Under the pieces are notes generated by a model. That model searched no databases. It was not told the origin of the DNA and saw only the letters and a list, made by a program, of their open reading frames with translations. This document shows positions 36,561-46,665 of a stretch of DNA of 64,000 bases, piece after piece; the first letter of the stretch is position 1; every line of letters starts with the position of its first letter. The DNA lies in the NCBI RefSeq assembly GCF_000331305.1, contig NZ_KB217478.1, positions 7,843,481 through 7,907,480 on the forward strand. Reading direction: 5' to 3'. Source of the stretch: Calothrix sp. PCC 7103 (lineage in GTDB: Bacteria; Cyanobacteriota; Cyanobacteriia; Cyanobacteriales; Nostocaceae). The position numbers and the translations under genes are program-made.

Positions 36561-37859
36561 TTATAAACTTGACATTACTTCTCGTGCAGCAGCAAGAGTC
36601 CGTTCAATATCTTCATCAGTGTGCGATATGGAAGTAAACCCAGCTTCAAACTGTGAAGGCGCCAAGTAAATGCCTTGTTCTAACATGCCACGATGGAAAC
36701 GTCCGAATTTAGCAGTGTCGGACTTTTTCGCATCTTCATAGCTGTGTACAGGCCCAGACGTAAAGAACATACCAAACATACCGCTAATTTGACCGCCACA
36801 AGCTTCATGCCCTGTTTCTTTGGCAACTTGTAATAAACCCGAAGCGAGCTTTTTAGTAATTTTATCGAGATATTCGTAAGTACCTGGCTTTTGTAATAAC
36901 TCAAGTGTTTTAATACCTGCCGTCATCGCCAAAGGATTACCCGATAAAGTTCCTGCTTGATACATTGGCCCTGCTGGCGCCACCATTGACATAATATCCC
37001 GGCGCCCACCATAAGCACCTACAGGTAAACCGCCACCAATAACTTTACCCAAGGTAGTTAAGTCAGGTGTAACGCCGAACTTTTCTTGGGCACCACCATA
37101 GGCAATGCGGAAACCAGTCATAACTTCATCGAACACAAGTAAGGCACCGTGTTCAGTAGTAAGTTCGCGCAGTCCCTCTAAAAAGCCAGCATCAGGAGTA
37201 ATAAACCCAGCATTTCCGACAACAGGCTCAAGAATGACACCAGCGATTTCGTCTTTGTTTTGTTCAAATAATGCTTTTACTGCTTCCAAATCATTGTATG
37301 GTGCATTGAGAGTGTTAGCAGTAGTTGATTTTGGTACTCCTGGTGAGTCAGGAAGACCAAGTGTCGCCACACCCGAACCTGCTTTAACAAGGAACATGTC
37401 AGCGTGACCGTGATAACAACCCTCAAACTTAATGACTTTATCCCGTCCGGTAAAAGCGCGCATCAACCGCAGTACCGCCATACAAGCTTCTGTACCAGAG
37501 TTAACGAAGCGCACCATTTCAATACTTGGTACAGCATCGATAACCATTTCAGCGAGGACATTTTCCAACAGACAAGGGGCGCCGAAGCTGGTACCTTTAT
37601 CCAGAGCGGCATGGAGGGCACCTATAACATCGGGATGTGTATGACCACAAATTGCAGGACCCCATGTGCCTACGTAATCGATGTATTGATTGCCATCTAC
37701 ATCCCAAATGTAGGCACCTTTCACATGGTCGAACACAATAGGCTGTCCACCGACAGACTTAAACGCGCGGACAGGAGAGCTAACTCCACCGGGCATTAGG
37801 TTTTGAGCTTTCTCAAAAATTTCTTGTGATTTTGTGGTTTTAATCGTGGTATTTACCAA
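36561..37859 (-). CDS. hemL: Glutamate-1-semialdehyde 2,1-aminomutase
   Basis: 432 residues from ATG. It makes 5-aminolevulinate from glutamate-1-semialdehyde, the entry to haem and chlorophyll synthesis. Class III aminotransferase features are [30 protein letters not shown], the Asp of [10 protein letters not shown] and the PLP lysine in [18 protein letters not shown]. Length is normal; single gene. Confidence 0.98.
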   Translation of the reverse strand: MVNTTIKTTKSQEIFEKAQNLMPGGVSSPVRAFKSVGGQPIVFDHVKGAYIWDVDGNQYIDYVGTWGPAICGHTHPDVIGALHAALDKGTSFGAPCLLENVLAEMVIDAVPSIEMVRFVNSGTEACMAVLRLMRAFTGRDKVIKFEGCYHGHADMFLVKAGSGVATLGLPDSPGVPKSTTANTLNAPYNDLEAVKALFEQNKDEIAGVILEPVVGNAGFITPDAGFLEGLRELTTEHGALLVFDEVMTGFRIAYGGAQEKFGVTPDLTTLGKVIGGGLPVGAYGGRRDIMSMVAPAGPMYQAGTLSGNPLAMTAGIKTLELLQKPGTYEYLDKITKKLASGLLQVAKETGHEACGGQISGMFGMFFTSGPVHSYEDAKKSDTAKFGRFHRGMLEQGIYLAPSQFEAGFTSISHTDEDIERTLAAAREVMSSL

Positions 37860-37965
37860 GGGTTATCTCCTACGATGCTATAAATGAAGCTCTATCCTAG
37901 GATAGGCGCAAAAATACCTTGAACTCTATATTGTAAAAGAATAGCTGAACCAAAAAAATAACAAT

Positions 37966-38151
37966 ATGTTATACAAATGTAATCAAGACTTACCTGTAGA
38001 AATTCGCTCTCTATCACAAGAGTGCCAGGATGTCTATAGAGCAGCCTTTAATTCGGCTGTACACTGGTATGGTGAAGCCTCCAAAGCTCACAAAGTCGCT
38101 CGAAGCGCTGTGAGAATGCAATCGGCAGTGCATAGAGGTGTTGGTGTTTAA
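37966..38151 (+). CDS. ChaB-like small protein
   Basis: 61 residues from ATG. It resembles ChaB proteins: NQDLPVEIRSLSQECQDVY followed by RAAFNSAVHWYGEASKAHKV. That is the compact helical domain once linked to cation transport regulation and often found in phage or stress contexts. Slightly shorter than typical (~75 aa). No partner gene. Confidence 0.75.
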   Translation: MLYKCNQDLPVEIRSLSQECQDVYRAAFNSAVHWYGEASKAHKVARSAVRMQSAVHRGVGV

Positions 38152-38292
38152 GTTTTGGTTGAAATCAAATGTGAATAAATCATCCGCGATTTAGGAAAAG
38201 TAGAAGGTACAAAAAAATAAAAAGTTGCCAGTTGTTTTCCCAAGAATGGTATGTTGATTGAATGAATCATTCTGACCCTGTGAGCAACTGGT

Positions 38293-38940
38293 ATGTTTTC
38301 TGAGTCATATTCATTACGCAACGCTATCCCAACTGATAAGATTCGTTACGACGAAAAGGGTCTTGTACCTGCCATTGTCCAAGATTACTTGGATGGTACA
38401 GTGTTAATGATGGCTTGGATGAACAGCGAATCGTTACAAAAAACCTTGGAAACTGGAGAAACTTGGTTTTGGAGTCGTTCGCGTCAAGAGTTTTGGCACA
38501 AAGGCGCCACATCCGGTCATACGCAAAAGATAAAAAGTATTCGTTACGATTGCGATAGCGACGCCATTTTAATCAGCGTCGAACAAATTGGTGATATAGC
38601 CTGCCACACTGGAGAGCGCAGTTGCTTCCACCAAGTTGATGGTAACATAATTCCCCCACCAGCAGACACTTTATCCCAAGTATTTCAAGTAATTTGTGAC
38701 CGTCGTGATAACCCCAACGAAACTTCTTACACGTGTAAGTTATTTGCAGGTGGCGACAATAAGATTTTGAAGAAAATTGGTGAAGAAGGCGCCGAAGTTG
38801 TGATGGCCTTCAAAGATAATAATACTGATGAGATAGCAGGCGAAGTTGCCGACCTATTCTATCACACAATGGTCGCATTAGCGCATCATAAAGTAGATAT
38901 TAAAGACGTATACCGGAAACTTCAAGAAAGGCGCCGATAA
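38293..38940 (+). CDS. hisIE: Bifunctional phosphoribosyl-AMP cyclohydrolase / phosphoribosyl-ATP pyrophosphatase
   Basis: 215 residues from ATG. The HisI half shows '[20 protein letters not shown]', [19 protein letters not shown] and the zinc-binding DCDSDAILI plus CHTGERSCF. The HisE half shows [17 protein letters not shown] and '[16 protein letters not shown]'. It catalyses steps 2 and 3 of histidine synthesis. Single gene. Confidence 0.97.
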   Translation: MFSESYSLRNAIPTDKIRYDEKGLVPAIVQDYLDGTVLMMAWMNSESLQKTLETGETWFWSRSRQEFWHKGATSGHTQKIKSIRYDCDSDAILISVEQIGDIACHTGERSCFHQVDGNIIPPPADTLSQVFQVICDRRDNPNETSYTCKLFAGGDNKILKKIGEEGAEVVMAFKDNNTDEIAGEVADLFYHTMVALAHHKVDIKDVYRKLQERRR

Positions 38941-38989
38941 TCTGGCAACGGATGAGAGCGGATGTAACGGATGGCATTGTAAAAATAAC

Positions 38990-39067
38990 CGTAGGTTGGG
39001 TGGAGCGACAGCGCAACCCAACATATTACCATTGAAAGCATAACAGGACGGGCAAGGATGCCCATCC
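38990..39067. repeat. Two dispersed inverted repeats behind hisIE
   Basis: TAGGTTGGGTGGAGCGACAG...CAACCCAACA (about 38991-39023) and GGACGGGCAAGGATGCCCATCC (39046-39067). Both have relatives elsewhere in the window. They separate convergent hisIE and the Uma2 gene. Confidence 0.65.
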
Positions 39068-39096
39068 CACAAGAATTAGATTAAATTTTAAATAAG

Positions 39097-39813
39097 TTAA
39101 AGTTGTTCTGGATTAATTCCTTTTTCTCGAAGTAAAGCGCGTAAAGCTTCTAACTGTGCTTCCGCTTGTTCGGCGCGTTGGCGTTCTTGTTGTGCTTGTG
39201 TTTCGGCTTGTTCGGCGCGCTGACGTTCTTGCTCTCTAAGTTGGTCGAGTTCCAAGAAAGTTAAAAATGGTTGTCCATCAGGACGAAAAATTTGTAGCTC
39301 GTTATTTGGTAGTTCAAAACGAATTCTTAAACGTGGACTAACCCAACCTGCCATTTGCTCAATTTCTTGTAATTCATTATTCGAGCGTAACCAACCCGTT
39401 AACTCACATGTATTGGGGTCATATAAATAATACTCTTCCACACCAAAGCGTTGATAAAACTTATATTTAGCAATCATCTCTTTATGAGTGTTGCCTGGAG
39501 ATAGTATTTCAAATACAACTTGTGGAGGAATATTATTTTCTTGTGACTGAACGTAAGAACCTCTATCTCCTTTTGGTCTGCCAAAAACCACCATTATGTC
39601 AGGCGCCCTACGAGTCACGTTATCATCTTTAACTGGATACCATAACAAGTCTCCAGCAACAAAAACATCTGGGTTATTAGCAAATAGCAAATCGCAGTTC
39701 TTTTTAACAAATACAATCAATTCAAACTGCTTAGTATTATCTGCCATTGGCTGTCCGTCACTCTCAGGGTAGATGATGTCCTCTTGGACTATCGGTGGCA
39801 ACTGAGTAACCAT
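39097..39813 (-). CDS. Uma2 family endonuclease-like protein with C-terminal coiled coil
   Basis: 238 residues from ATG. The nuclease-like domain has APDIMVVFGRPKGDR, VVFEILSPGNTHKEM and a YYLYDP strand. The last ~50 residues are Arg/Glu/Gln/Ala heptads in which 'QQERQRAEQAE' repeats, ending ALLREKGINPEQL. This tail is common to one Uma2 subgroup in cyanobacteria and probably oligomerises. Role unknown. Confidence 0.9.
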   Translation of the reverse strand: MVTQLPPIVQEDIIYPESDGQPMADNTKQFELIVFVKKNCDLLFANNPDVFVAGDLLWYPVKDDNVTRRAPDIMVVFGRPKGDRGSYVQSQENNIPPQVVFEILSPGNTHKEMIAKYKFYQRFGVEEYYLYDPNTCELTGWLRSNNELQEIEQMAGWVSPRLRIRFELPNNELQIFRPDGQPFLTFLELDQLREQERQRAEQAETQAQQERQRAEQAEAQLEALRALLREKGINPEQL

Positions 39814-40104
39814 TGGTGTAGCTCCGTTTGCGCTAATGTACTACTAATCTTAGCTTATACAATAATATTTTCAGCGTAACAAAGGCATCTTGCCTGTGCT
39901 GTCGGTCAAGTGCAATGCCATGAGCCAATCTTATCAACCGTTTGCGAAACGCGCGACTATACTAACAGCTAATTTTGAAGTGATATTGATAACGATAAGG
40001 ATAGAAGAAATTTAAATAACGTCCGTTACCTGCGAAACGTCCAGAGATATACATGTAACGTCTCTACATGTATTCCATGAACACGCAATTTCCTGTATCA
40101 ACCA
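39814..40104. other. Repeat-bearing gap between Uma2 and xisI
   Basis: About 290 bases. It contains 'GGCATCTTGCCTGTGC' and 'ACATGTAACGTCTCTACATGT' pieces of the dispersed repeat families. No gene is seen. Confidence 0.4.
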
Positions 40105-40440
40105 TTATTTAATAGCATATCCTGTATGCTGCCTCACGTATTCAGGATGAAATGCTAAAACAATATCATCTTTAGGAACTTTTTTCTCTACGAGTTCGCA
40201 AGTTATCCCATCTTCAATTCCATCACGCTGAATCCAAATTTTGCCATCAATAATTTCGACATGAACAATTACACCGTGAACTCTTTGGTTGCCATGCCAT
40301 CCTGCGTTCATCAACACAAAGTTATTACGCGCACTGTCAATAATTAATTTGCTCTCGATTTCTCCATAGGTGTAAGGTATACGGTGGTGAGCTTCTAAGA
40401 TATTTTGGATAATATCACGGTATGAGTCTAGTTTATCCAT
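40105..40440 (-). CDS. xisI: XisI-family protein (fdxN element excision controlling factor)
   Basis: 111 residues from ATG. It matches the XisI family: 'MDKLDSYRDIIQNILEAHHR', VHVEIIDGKIWIQRDG, IVLAFHPEYVRQHTGYA. XisH and XisI were first described as needed for fdxN-element excision in Anabaena. They occur in many copies and are more probably a toxin-antitoxin-like or nuclease-associated pair. The overlapping upstream partner xisH survives only as its last ~44 codons. Confidence 0.88.
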   Translation of the reverse strand: MDKLDSYRDIIQNILEAHHRIPYTYGEIESKLIIDSARNNFVLMNAGWHGNQRVHGVIVHVEIIDGKIWIQRDGIEDGITCELVEKKVPKDDIVLAFHPEYVRQHTGYAIK

Positions 40441-40563
40441 AGAACTACCTCTTCTTTTTTTACATTAAATATAATGAGTTTAAGATGATTGTTTTCAACT
40501 ACCATCTGAGCAATCTCTTCTTTAAAAAAATCTGTATATACTTCTTCTCGAATTGCTAGATAA
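40428..40563 (-). pseudogene. xisH: 3' remnant of xisH
   Basis: The minus strand reads LAIREEVYTDFFKEEIAQMV then VENNHLKLIIFNVKKEEVVL and ends WIN-stop at 40428, overlapping the xisI start. This is the C-terminus of XisH. The first two thirds, with the nuclease core, are absent, and upstream lies an unrelated 37-codon frame. Confidence 0.85.
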
Positions 40564-40669
40564 AGTCTACTAATCTTGCTAAATCATCACTAATTGCAGC
40601 TAGTTCTCGTAATTTTTGTTGTGAGGTGTTATGACTACTTGCTTCCTGCTTAAGCGAATCGAGTGACAT
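40556..40669 (-). pseudogene. Fragment resembling the start of a leucine-rich-variant repeat protein
   Basis: ATG at 40669, then MSLDSLKQEASSHNTSQQKL and RELAAISDDLARLVDF, stopping at 40556 where the xisH remnant begins. The pattern is like the first unit of LRV-type repeat proteins known from cyanobacteria. It looks like a rearrangement junction that joined two gene ends. Confidence 0.45.
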
Positions 40670-40736
40670 TAGCTGAACAATCCTTTTTACTGTAATAGTG
40701 AGAATCTAGCATACTGTAAAATTCCCGTATTGTAAC

Positions 40737-41159
40737 TTACATCGGCGCCTCAATTTCTGTAACAGTCCACTCCCACATTGCCATTATGAAACGCGCGCAT
40801 TTATAATCACAATCTTCCCACCATTCAATTACATCACCATTATTTCCCTGCCAAACGGTTGGATTAGGTGTATGTAAATCAGATTTTAAAATTGCCCAAT
40901 AAACAACCCATTGATTTTCATCCATAAACACAAGCTTATCATCCAACCACTCCAGTTCTTCAAGGTCACGAAGTCGATTATGTTCTTTGTTTATCCAGTG
41001 TAATCCTGCAACTGCATAGTACTGAGCAAGCGCTTCAGGTATTTTTAGTCCAAGTTGTTGCAGTTTGACTTTAACTAGCTGATCACCTAGCCCATCTGAG
41101 GTTTTGAGAGGTGAGCCAAAAATTTCCTTAAATTTGCTATTGTAGTATTCTTTAAACAC
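40737..41159 (-). CDS. SUKH (SMI1/KNR4)-like protein
   Basis: 140 residues from ATG. The fold pattern 'LKIPEALAQYYAVAGLHW', then LVFMDENQWVVYWAI and a Trp-rich C-terminal third fits the SMI1/KNR4 (SUKH) superfamily. Many members are immunity proteins against polymorphic toxins. No toxin gene lies beside it. Neighbouring debris (xisH, SDR fragment) marks a turnover zone, so it may be an orphan immunity gene. Confidence 0.7.
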   Translation of the reverse strand: MFKEYYNSKFKEIFGSPLKTSDGLGDQLVKVKLQQLGLKIPEALAQYYAVAGLHWINKEHNRLRDLEELEWLDDKLVFMDENQWVVYWAILKSDLHTPNPTVWQGNNGDVIEWWEDCDYKCARFIMAMWEWTVTEIEAPM

Positions 41160-41222
41160 GTTATTCTTAACTATTTTTCTATCGAAGCTCTAATTTATTG
41201 CGATAAATTAAGTAATTATATT

Positions 41223-41249
41223 GTAGGACAGGCGAGACGCCTATCCTAC
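41223..41249. repeat. Hairpin GTAGGACAGGCG-AGA-CGCCTATCCTAC
   Basis: 12-bp arms with one mismatch and the same AGA centre as the repeats at 8000-8042. It lies just before the SDR gene fragment. Confidence 0.6.
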
Positions 41250-41290
41250 GGTTGTGATAATTACACAGGTGCCGCCAGTAACGTGCAGGT

Positions 41291-41491
41291 GCCAGGAAAC
41301 CAAATTCTGTTGATAACCTTGTAGCAATTGATTCACAGCGAATTATTCCAGCACCGTTGGATATTACCGATGAGCAATCTGTTATTGCAGCTGCTAAAAA
41401 TTATACAGACGTGAATTTGCTGATCAATAATGCTGGAATAGGACTGCTCAAAGGATTTATTTCTGCACCTGACCTAAAGGCCAGCACATAA
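41291..41491 (+). pseudogene. Internal fragment of a short-chain dehydrogenase gene
   Basis: One frame reads ARKPNSVDNLVAIDSQRIIP, then LDITDEQSVIAAA and VNLLINNAGIGLLKGFISAP. This is the middle of an SDR, including the NNAG motif. It has no Rossmann glycine motif before it and no YxxxK after it; a TAA directly upstream and a stop at 41489-41491 bound it. A decayed gene about one quarter of normal length. Confidence 0.85.
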
Positions 41492-41513
41492 CCCAACATA
41501 CGGGTTTATTGGT

Positions 41514-44195
41514 TTAGTGGGTTTGTAGTTGTGCGTTTAGTGCTTGGGTGATACGCGCGCTTGTTTGTTCTAGATGTGCGAGGGTGTATGTGTTGAGGTT
41601 TTGATTTTTAAGACTGGTGTTTATTGCTGTTTGGAGTTTGTTTAATTGATGCCATGCTATTGTACTTGCGTCTTCGGGTACGTCTACGGTTCGTAGTACC
41701 ATATGCAATAAGATGTTGAGATGCTCGCGTTGTAGTGAGCGTCTAATGCTAGATATTAGTTGGGGTTTGCTACCAGTTAATACTTCACTCCAGATTCCTT
41801 GTTGTAAGGTGTCGAAGAGTTCGGGTATGGTTAGCGCATTTTCTGGTACAGTTTTTAGTTCAATGTCGAGTAAACGACTTAGACGTTCTCCATCTAGTAG
41901 TGAGTGCAGTACGTTACTTTGTAAGTTGAATATCCGCGCGTGAATGGGGTAATCGAGACGAGAGACGGGTATTGCATTTCCCCAATGTTGCCAACGTGAT
42001 GGCGCCAGTTGATTTAGTAATTCGGGTGAAAAGTTAAAGGCGTTTTCGGCGAATACATAATTTTGCAAGTTTGTCAATGCTTGCTGTTGTTTCTGTTTTG
42101 ACATGGGAATAAATGCCCATTGCGCGTTTTCACCTGCGTGATGGCGCCCAAATGATTGTCCAGCTATGTATTGCACGAGTAGATTGGTGTTGCGTCCGTA
42201 GTAGTGAAATACACGGTTGAATAGTACGCGCAGGTTGCTGTAACTATCTCCTTTTAATGGGTAGCGTTCATCTAAGCGTGTCCACATTATGCGAGCATTA
42301 TCTAGCTGCGATTGCGAATATTGCAGTACATCTCCACTCATGTCCCAAGCATTCGCTAAAGGGTTTACGTCCCATATGTCCTCATCGGTTGCGTAGGATA
42401 ATTCTGGTTCGGGTGATGCAGCAGCTATTTGCTCTAAAAATGCTTTCTCCTGAAGTGGAGTTATTTCTTCAACATCATTGGCAACTTGTTTATATCCATA
42501 TACTATTGCCCATTTATCGTATGGACCGATAACAGTGGGAAAATAATCACCTTGTTCGACTCCAGCAGGTGCAATGTTAACAGGTAGATAATCCATTACT
42601 GAACCTGTTAAACCCAAAGTATGGGTAATTTCTACATTATTTAATTCCTCCGGCGCCAACATTGTACTGCCATGAAAGTTATGGCGCAATCCTAATGTGT
42701 GTCCAACTTCATGAGCTATTAAATAACGTAGATATTCATGCACATACTTATGCATTTGCTCAGAGTCAGGTATTGTATCTGTAAGCAGGGACAGTGCCAA
42801 TGTACCCATCTTCGCTTGAAACGATGATTCGGCGCCGTAACAAACATCATTATCAGTTAGACAAGAATGTTTGGTTGTGGGTTCCAATTCTTCTGCTAAT
42901 GCCGTTGAACTACCTTTTACTAACGCACGATATTCATTCTCTAGCGAACGCACCATACTAGCATCAACAATAATATCCGCGTCTAAAATTTCACCTGTTA
43001 GCGGGTTAACTCGCGTTGGACCACGCGCAAATCCTGCATCGAGAGAATTAAACCAGCGAACTGTATTGTAGCGCACATCTGCGGGCTGCCAATCAGCATC
43101 ATCTGGCATTTGTTTTACTTCAATAGCATTTTCAAACCCGGCTATTTTAAATGCTTCATTCCACATCAAAATGCCTTCTTTGATTGCCGAGCGATATTCT
43201 AAGGGTACGGCGTTTTCTATCCAGAATACAATTGGTTTTTTTGGCGCCGATAATGGTAATTCTGGGTTCGATGCTTCCAGATCCCATCTATTTATATAGC
43301 GTACAAATAAATCATCACCACGATTACGGGAAAAATCCTGAAATGCAGTAATAAAATATCCTACTCGGTCGTCAGCAAGTCTTGGTATATAACCATTGTT
43401 TTCTGGCAATTCAGAAAAACTGTAATGAACTGACAGCGATAATGCTCGACTATCGGGAACTGTCACCAAATCGGCACCTTCTTTTGAAGAAAATCCGTAA
43501 ACTGAGTCAATTTCCAGATTCAGAGGAAAGCTATTAATGTTACTAAAGTATGACCTATGTTCCTCCAAATGATAATCTGCTTGGAGTGATGATTTTAATA
43601 GCCCAGTTAAACCTGGTAAATCCCCCATTAACAAATCGCCTAAATCAATCAGCAGACTTTTAGTATACTGATCACTTCCTGCAATTTCTGCGGCGCCGAG
43701 TACCGAATCTGTAAACGAACGCTTCAGCGAACGCTCTTCTGGTGCATTAATTTCTGTACGGAATTTTACATTTCGCACAACAAATTGTAAAGTATTGTTA
43801 ACACGTTGAAAGTAAAACAAAAAGTCTTGGAGTGGAAGTCCGCTATAAATTCCACTTTCGCCAATCCCAGACTCAAGTGTTACAGTCGCTAGGTAATTTT
43901 TATTAAGTTGTTCTGGCTTGACTTCGAGATAAGCTTCACCCGTATCTTGATACTGATAAAGCGTAAATAGACCGTCTATTTTGCGAGTATCGCGAGTTAT
44001 CTCACGATAGCGTCTCGAAGATTCTTTGCGCTCAATTATTCGATTTTCGGAGCTGGCAAAACCGTCAGCAATAGCCACTTCAAATTGCTGACCCTCAAAA
44101 TTTGATATCTGACTAGCAAATACACTATTGGCGCCAAATATACAATTCCACAGTAGTAACCCGCAGATTACTACTTTCACTATCCAATTATTCAT
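41514..44195 (-). CDS. Secreted zinc-dependent metalloprotease (DUF5117/DUF4953 type)
   Basis: 893 residues from the ATG at 44195; an in-frame ATG at 44243 would place 16 residues before the signal peptide (WIVKVVICGLLLWNCIF). The metzincin-like zinc site HEVGHTLGLRHNFHGS is present with a following VMDYLP. The DUF5117 region (residues ~70-250) and the C-terminal DUF4953 region surround it. The protein is exported, probably periplasmic or outer-membrane associated. It neighbours a porin but is not clearly co-transcribed (about 200 bases, with a dispersed repeat in the gap). Confidence 0.9.
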   Translation of the reverse strand: MNNWIVKVVICGLLLWNCIFGANSVFASQISNFEGQQFEVAIADGFASSENRIIERKESSRRYREITRDTRKIDGLFTLYQYQDTGEAYLEVKPEQLNKNYLATVTLESGIGESGIYSGLPLQDFLFYFQRVNNTLQFVVRNVKFRTEINAPEERSLKRSFTDSVLGAAEIAGSDQYTKSLLIDLGDLLMGDLPGLTGLLKSSLQADYHLEEHRSYFSNINSFPLNLEIDSVYGFSSKEGADLVTVPDSRALSLSVHYSFSELPENNGYIPRLADDRVGYFITAFQDFSRNRGDDLFVRYINRWDLEASNPELPLSAPKKPIVFWIENAVPLEYRSAIKEGILMWNEAFKIAGFENAIEVKQMPDDADWQPADVRYNTVRWFNSLDAGFARGPTRVNPLTGEILDADIIVDASMVRSLENEYRALVKGSSTALAEELEPTTKHSCLTDNDVCYGAESSFQAKMGTLALSLLTDTIPDSEQMHKYVHEYLRYLIAHEVGHTLGLRHNFHGSTMLAPEELNNVEITHTLGLTGSVMDYLPVNIAPAGVEQGDYFPTVIGPYDKWAIVYGYKQVANDVEEITPLQEKAFLEQIAAASPEPELSYATDEDIWDVNPLANAWDMSGDVLQYSQSQLDNARIMWTRLDERYPLKGDSYSNLRVLFNRVFHYYGRNTNLLVQYIAGQSFGRHHAGENAQWAFIPMSKQKQQQALTNLQNYVFAENAFNFSPELLNQLAPSRWQHWGNAIPVSRLDYPIHARIFNLQSNVLHSLLDGERLSRLLDIELKTVPENALTIPELFDTLQQGIWSEVLTGSKPQLISSIRRSLQREHLNILLHMVLRTVDVPEDASTIAWHQLNKLQTAINTSLKNQNLNTYTLAHLEQTSARITQALNAQLQTH

Positions 44196-44395
44196 TTCTA
44201 AAAGCCAATCACGCACGCTTGAGCAGTGTGCATACATACACACTGCTTAGATATTTTATAGAATAGCGTTGATTGATTGAATAAATATGTAGCGATTTTA
44301 GCCAGTAGAGTATATTGTGGCAGTAGATATATTATTAGGACGGACAAAATGCCCATCCCACAAGAGGTTTATTCCATAAGAAAAGTTAGAAAGTA

Positions 44396-46390
44396 TTAGA
44401 AAGTAAATGTTGTTCTTAATACACCTACTGTGGTTGTGTCGTTTCTGCTGTCACCTTCTGGGTTAAATAATACAAAGGCACCTGGGGTAATGCTAACGTT
44501 ATCGTTAACTTTGAATTTGTAATAAGCCTCTAAATGGTAAGGTGTTGCGCGTTGTACACCCGCAGTAGCAAGACTTGCGTCACCGTCTGCATCAGTACGA
44601 TACAGTGGTTGACCAAAAAGGATACCCGCAGTGTTTCCTTTTTTGATTAAATCCTTTAAGTGTAAACCAACCATCCAACTGGTAAAAGTACTAGATGCAT
44701 TTACACGACCCGAAGAGTCATCTACAAATATAGCGGCGCCGTATCCTGAAAGTGCTAATTGCTCACTAAAACGGAAGTTTACTGTACCACCGAACGAGTT
44801 GAGTTTAACTGGAATTCCTAAGCCGATGTTGGCGCCTGACAATGCAAAAATATCGCTGCTTGTCAAGCCTGTACCAAGAATATTTATTTCATGATAACTG
44901 TTGGCGTAGTTTAGACCAATATCTATGGATTTACTTGGTTTTAGGGTAAGTTGTGCTGCTACAACCGAACTACCGCCAAATACCCCTGAACCTAGAGGAG
45001 TTCCTGAAACACTCGGTAAAATATCTGGTGCATTTGCAGGAATATTCGCATTGACGTTACCATACAGCGCGCGTAAGTCAATGGCATCTGAAAGATTGAA
45101 AATGAAACCAGCTGCTGATGCTAAACCAGTTCCAGAAGTACCACCAGAAACTCGTAATACTGGGTTTAATGTACCAAAGCGTGATATTGATTCTTGTCCT
45201 TCTCCAGCAAAAGGTAAAATAGCTGGGAATGCATCGGATACTTCTGCTGATGTTCCTGCGAATAAAGTTAATTTGTCAGCAACAGGGAATATATATAGTA
45301 GCTTGTACAGTTCTACACTGTTGGCGCCTCTTGCCGATAAAGTTTTTGCGTCAATACCAGGAAATAGAGGTTCAAAGCTAGTGCGTGCGGTAGAAGCGCT
45401 AAGTAAAGGAGAAGCTAGTCCTAATGATTCTTGAACGCTACCGCGACCATCTAAACCACCTAAGAAATTATGCGCTTGTAAACCTGTAATAAGTAAATCT
45501 TTACCAGTAAAGCTTGTATTCAGATTTAACCTAACTCGGTTTGTCAAGATAATATTCGGGTCAGAACGACCAGGCGCCCCACCTGTAGCACCTATACCAG
45601 CAAATATTGCTTCACCTTGTAACTTGGTTGTCGTCGAAAATTGATTCGCTTCAAGTTCTGCCGCTCTAGCTTCGAGAGCATCTACTCGACCTCTTAATGT
45701 TGCAAGTTCAGCAGAAAACTCTTCTTGAAGTCTACGAAGTGTTTCTAAATCTTGTTTACGTACTAAGTCATTTGTTGCAGTAGCTATGAGTTCATTCACA
45801 CGTTCTAAACAAGCATTCAAACCTGCCGCAAACTCATAACGAGTCATCGCGCGGTTGCCTCGATAAGTGCCATTAGGATAACCAGCGATACAACCATAAC
45901 GTTCAACTAATGACTGTAAAGCTTGAAACGCCCAATCTGTTGGCTGCACGTCACTTAGCTGCGAGACTGAAGTAACCTGTTCAATTTCTCCAGATGCTGT
46001 TGTAGTTTTGTCTACACCAGTTCGATTTGAGTTTGCTTGATTAACATTTTCCGCTCTCTGCTTTTGAGTAAGCTTTTTGTTATTTTTTTGTTTGTCCGCA
46101 GTGAATATAATTTGCTTATCGGTGTTTAAAAGATTTTGTACGTTCTTCCAATCTGTATATTTCCCATTATTTATTCTTATATACGTTTCATTGACATTTT
46201 TAATGTTATCTGATTTAATTTCAAGATTATTGCTGATTTCGATTGCGAAATTATTATCAGACAGTTTATATTCTGATTCCTGCTTGTTTGCTGTTATTGT
46301 GTTTACGGGCGCTGCTTGTACACAAATTGAGCTAGCTAAAAGACATAAAAAGCTAGCTCCACCAGCAGAAGCTAGTAGATATTTTTTCAT
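44396..46390 (-). CDS. Iron-uptake porin (SLH domain plus OprB barrel)
   Basis: 664 residues from ATG. Signal peptide (LLASAGGASFLCLLASS...QAAP), a polar spacer of ~110 residues, then an S-layer-homology domain (SDVQPTDWAFQALQSLVERY, GCIAGYPNGTYRGNRAMTRY) and a coiled coil (residues ~210-245). The OprB-type beta barrel ends in TTVGVLRTTFTF, with a terminal aromatic residue as in outer-membrane proteins. Cyanobacterial relatives mediate iron and ion passage across the outer membrane. The spacer is longer than usual. Confidence 0.93.
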   Translation of the reverse strand: MKKYLLASAGGASFLCLLASSICVQAAPVNTITANKQESEYKLSDNNFAIEISNNLEIKSDNIKNVNETYIRINNGKYTDWKNVQNLLNTDKQIIFTADKQKNNKKLTQKQRAENVNQANSNRTGVDKTTTASGEIEQVTSVSQLSDVQPTDWAFQALQSLVERYGCIAGYPNGTYRGNRAMTRYEFAAGLNACLERVNELIATATNDLVRKQDLETLRRLQEEFSAELATLRGRVDALEARAAELEANQFSTTTKLQGEAIFAGIGATGGAPGRSDPNIILTNRVRLNLNTSFTGKDLLITGLQAHNFLGGLDGRGSVQESLGLASPLLSASTARTSFEPLFPGIDAKTLSARGANSVELYKLLYIFPVADKLTLFAGTSAEVSDAFPAILPFAGEGQESISRFGTLNPVLRVSGGTSGTGLASAAGFIFNLSDAIDLRALYGNVNANIPANAPDILPSVSGTPLGSGVFGGSSVVAAQLTLKPSKSIDIGLNYANSYHEINILGTGLTSSDIFALSGANIGLGIPVKLNSFGGTVNFRFSEQLALSGYGAAIFVDDSSGRVNASSTFTSWMVGLHLKDLIKKGNTAGILFGQPLYRTDADGDASLATAGVQRATPYHLEAYYKFKVNDNVSITPGAFVLFNPEGDSRNDTTTVGVLRTTFTF

Positions 46391-46665
46391 TGTTACTCCT
46401 CACACTTTAAATTAATTTAATCTGCTCAATTGCAAAATTAACCTACATCTACCAATTAACAAAGAATATTTAATTAGAGTTACTATCATTTTCGACAAAT
46501 GAAACCTTGCAAAAAAATGATACTTCTGATATGTACACTACTTGAAGAATCTAAATGTTGTTACCTCAAGTGTATTTAATATAGTAAATGTATTTCCATC
46601 AACAATTGACACAATCTTTGATTGATAAATCTTATGGTTATTATTAAGTTTTGAGTGCTGACTTT

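Noticed and set aside
44631-45434. Plus-strand ORFs opposite the porin gene
   Set aside because: Pro/Ser-rich antisense frames; the porin reading is unambiguous.
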